From positions 1-16,264 of the forward strand of contig CANEVG010000028.1 in NCBI GenBank assembly GCA_947442095.1: a stretch of 16,264 nt of DNA, read 5' to 3'. The notes under the pieces are model-generated. The model ran no database searches, was not told where the DNA came from, and worked only from the letters and a program-made list of their open reading frames with translations. Shown piece by piece: positions 14,130 through 16,264 of the stretch. This stretch comes from Sphingomonadaceae bacterium (lineage in GTDB: Bacteria; Pseudomonadota; Alphaproteobacteria; Sphingomonadales; Sphingomonadaceae). Position 1 is the stretch's first letter; every line of letters begins with the position of its first letter. A program made the translations under genes and the position numbers.

Positions 14130-15313
14130 TCCTCAAGGACATCGAGACTTTCGTCGTCGGCAATCCGCCGCCGCATTTCGGTGGGCGCTATTTCGTGTTC
14201 GTCAAGCTGACGACAGATCGCGGCGTGAGTGGGATCGGCGAGGCCTATTGCGTGCCGTTCTCGCCGCATCTGGTGGCCAAGATGATCGAGGACGTGTTCG
14301 CGCGCTACGGCGCAGGCACCGATCCGCACGACATCGAGAACCTGTGGCGGCGGGTCTATTCGAGCGGCTTCACCCAGCATTCCGACCTCTCCTTGATGGG
14401 CGTGCTGAGCGCGCTGGAAATGGCCTGTTGGGACATCATCGGCAAGGAAGCCGGGCAGCCGGTCTACAAGCTGCTCGGCGGGCAAGTGCACGAACGCCTG
14501 CGTGCCTACACGTATATCTATCCCCGCCCCGGCGACCAGACCGACGTCTATCACGATCCAGACCTCGCAGCGGAGCGGGCTGCCGAATATCTCGGCCAAG
14601 GTTTCACTGCGCTGAAATTCGATCCCGCCGGGCCTTACTCGGCGTTCGACGGGCGGCAGCTGTCGTTGGAAGCACTCGATCTTTCCGAGCGTTTCGCAAA
14701 CACACTGCGTGACGCGGTGGGCAGCAAGGCAGACCTGCTGTTCGGCACGCATGGCCAGATGACGGCGGCGGGCGCCATCCGCCTCGCCAAGCGGCTGGAA
14801 GCGGCCGATCCGCTCTGGCTGGAAGAGCCCATTCCGCCAGATGCGCCCGAAGAAATGGCCAAAGTCGCCCGTGCGACCTCCATTCCCATCGCGACTGGCG
14901 AGCGGCTCTCGACCAAGTATGACTTCGCGCGGCTGATGGAAGCGGGGGGCGCAGCGATCCTGCAGATGAACCTGGGCCGCGTCGGTGGGCTGCTGGAAGC
15001 GAAGAAGATCGCCGGAATGGCCGAAACGCGCCACTTGCAGATCGCGCCGCATCTCTATTGCGGGCCGGTCGTGGGCGCAGCCAATATCCAGCTCGCCACC
15101 GCTACGCCCAATTTCCTGATCCTCGAAAGCATCGAACAGTGGGGCGGGTTCCATTCAGATATCCTCAAAACCCCGATCCAGTTTGAAGAGGGGCACGTCA
15201 TCCCGCCAACCGAACCGGGGCTGGGCGTGGAACTCAACGAGGAAGTGGCGCGCGCACATCCCTACACCGGCGACATGCTGCACCTCGAAATGACCCAGCA
15301 CCCGGTGTTCTGA
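14126..15313 (+). CDS. Enolase-superfamily dehydratase/racemase (mandelate racemase/muconate lactonizing type)
   Basis: This 395-residue protein has the capping domain and TIM barrel of the mandelate racemase group, whose members abstract a proton alpha to a carboxylate, commonly to dehydrate sugar acids. Landmarks are ALEMACWDIIGKEAGQPVY at 96-114, LKFDP at 163-167, FGTHGQMT at 206-213, WLEEPIPP at 231-238, ATGERL at 256-261, QMNLGRVGG at 280-288 and APHLYCGP at 307-314. Spacing matches galactonate dehydratase: E233 and E259 align with two metal ligands, H209 and H309 with the two catalytic histidines. The first metal ligand, normally Asp, falls on Gly207. ATGA joins it to the aldehyde dehydrogenase and TGATG to the GMC gene. 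It presumably acts on a hydroxy acid made by those oxidases. The substrate is unknown, and the odd metal site means even dehydratase activity is inferred. Confidence 0.88.
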   Translation: MILKDIETFVVGNPPPHFGGRYFVFVKLTTDRGVSGIGEAYCVPFSPHLVAKMIEDVFARYGAGTDPHDIENLWRRVYSSGFTQHSDLSLMGVLSALEMACWDIIGKEAGQPVYKLLGGQVHERLRAYTYIYPRPGDQTDVYHDPDLAAERAAEYLGQGFTALKFDPAGPYSAFDGRQLSLEALDLSERFANTLRDAVGSKADLLFGTHGQMTAAGAIRLAKRLEAADPLWLEEPIPPDAPEEMAKVARATSIPIATGERLSTKYDFARLMEAGGAAILQMNLGRVGGLLEAKKIAGMAETRHLQIAPHLYCGPVVGAANIQLATATPNFLILESIEQWGGFHSDILKTPIQFEEGHVIPPTEPGLGVELNEEVARAHPYTGDMLHLEMTQHPVF

Positions 15314-16264
15314 TGGACGAAGCCGATTATGTGATCGTGGGCGGCGGGACCGCAGGCTGTGTCGTGGCAACGCGCCTTTCAGAGGATGCGGGCACGCAAG
15401 TCGCGCTGCTGGAAGCGGGCGGTTCGGATCTCTCGATCTGGATCCAGCTGCCGATCGGCTATGGCCGCACCTTCTTCGACAAGCGCATCAACTGGATGTT
15501 CGATACCGAGCCAAGCGAAGGCCTTGGCGGACGCAGCAGCTATTGGCCGCGCGGCAAGGTGCTCGGCGGCTCCGGCTCGATAAACGCCATGGTCCACGTC
15601 CGCGGCTTTCCGCACGATTTCGAAGACTGGAAGGCCATGGGCAATCCCGGCTGGGGCTGGGACGATGTACTGCCCTTCTTCATCGGCAGCGAGGACCATG
15701 ACCTCGGCCCCAGTTCGGTCCATGGGCGCGGCGGGCCGCAGCACGTGACCGATATTTCAGGCGGTGTGCATCCGCTCTGCCGCCGGTTTCTGGAAACGGG
15801 TCATGAGCTGGGTTTCCCGGTGACGCACGATTTCAACGGTGCGAACGGCGAAGGCTTCGGCATCTATTCGATCAACACGCGCGGGGGCTGGCGCGCCTCG
15901 ACCGCCAACGCCTATCTGTGGCCGGTGCGCAAGCGGCCCAACCTTAAGGTTCTCACGAAATCCCAGGCCATGCGGGTGCTGATCGAGGATGGGCGCGCTG
16001 TCGGTGTCGTGTACCGGCGGGGCAACACGGAGAAGACCATCCGCGCGCGGCGCGAGGTGATCCTATGCGCTGGTGCGATCGGATCGCCGCATATCCTGCA
16101 GCATTCAGGCATTGGCAATGGTGCGGTGCTACAAGAGCACGGCATTCCTGTCGTGCTCGATGCGCCCGCCGTGGGGCGCAATCTGCAGGATCACCTTGCG
16201 GTCAGTTATTTCTACAAGACCAGGGTGCCCACGCTGAACAACGTGCTGTTTCCGCTTATCGGCA
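15313..16264 (+). CDS. GMC-family alcohol dehydrogenase/oxidase (partial, N-terminal 317 residues)
   Basis: The frame runs from ATG 15313 to the right edge, giving 317 of about 530 residues. It belongs to the glucose-methanol-choline oxidoreductases, FAD enzymes oxidising an alcohol to an aldehyde. DYVIVGGGTAGCVVATRLSE at residues 5-24 is the FAD dinucleotide fold with E34 (LLEAGGS) at the ribose. GKVLGGSGSINAMVHVRG matches GMC signature 1 and GAIGSPHILQHSGIG matches signature 2. The catalytic His region lies beyond the window. Its start shares one base with the stop of the enolase-superfamily gene (TGATG), so they are translated together. It likely provides the aldehyde for the upstream aldehyde dehydrogenase. 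Choline dehydrogenase is a relative, but the sequence also fits the many GMC enzymes acting on aromatic or polyethylene-glycol-type alcohols. Confidence 0.92.
   Translation, partial: MDEADYVIVGGGTAGCVVATRLSEDAGTQVALLEAGGSDLSIWIQLPIGYGRTFFDKRINWMFDTEPSEGLGGRSSYWPRGKVLGGSGSINAMVHVRGFPHDFEDWKAMGNPGWGWDDVLPFFIGSEDHDLGPSSVHGRGGPQHVTDISGGVHPLCRRFLETGHELGFPVTHDFNGANGEGFGIYSINTRGGWRASTANAYLWPVRKRPNLKVLTKSQAMRVLIEDGRAVGVVYRRGNTEKTIRARREVILCAGAIGSPHILQHSGIGNGAVLQEHGIPVVLDAPAVGRNLQDHLAVSYFYKTRVPTLNNVLFPLIG

Noticed and set aside
1..16264. Hydrogen cyanide synthase (hcnABC) or plain choline-to-glycine operon as the whole explanation
   Set aside because: HcnA is absent and the PLP, enolase-superfamily and sulfotransferase genes are left unexplained. 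The ALDH active-site box also differs from what I recall of betaine aldehyde dehydrogenase.

Overview
The window reads as a chromosomal segment from a GC-rich alphaproteobacterium, most likely a sphingomonad (Novosphingobium/Sphingobium type). The grounds are a long TonB-dependent receptor with the sphingomonad-style TonB box DEIIVTAQR, a Spinster-like MFS transporter, a TPR-sulfotransferase beside the receptor, and tightly packed catabolic operons. This placement is inference; there is no rRNA or marker gene here. No mobile element, tRNA or CRISPR array was seen.

Two gene blocks diverge from a 487-base intergenic region (5912-6398). The left block, on the minus strand, is read from about 5911 down past position 1. 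It holds five genes with overlaps or 2-base gaps: a Rieske non-heme iron oxygenase of the glycine-betaine/carnitine demethylase kind, a PLP enzyme of the cystathionine gamma-synthase/methionine gamma-lyase family, an HcnB/OoxA-like FAD protein with a four-cysteine iron-sulfur motif, a DAO-family flavoprotein, and the N-terminal 250 residues of a sarcosine oxidase beta subunit (SoxB). The chemistry suggested is oxidative N-demethylation of a methylated amino acid or betaine, followed by oxidation of secondary amines and a PLP-dependent elimination or replacement step.

The right block, on the plus strand, runs from 6399 past the right edge. It holds a TonB-dependent receptor, a TPR-sulfotransferase, an MFS transporter, an aldehyde dehydrogenase, an enolase-superfamily (mandelate racemase-like) dehydratase and a GMC alcohol oxidoreductase cut by the window edge. 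A hairpin separates the receptor from the rest. The last four genes overlap by 8, 4 and 1 bases. These genes suggest outer- and inner-membrane uptake followed by alcohol-to-aldehyde-to-acid oxidation and an acid-sugar-type dehydration.

Together the blocks look like one catabolic locus for an imported organic compound, possibly with an N-methylated amine part handled by the left block and an alcohol or hydroxy-acid part handled by the right block. The exact substrate cannot be read from the sequence. The least ordinary points are the gene combination of the left block, an enolase-superfamily enzyme with Gly where the first metal-binding Asp is expected, and the sulfotransferase inside an uptake operon. 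Every gene named belongs to a known family; what may be undescribed is the pathway.
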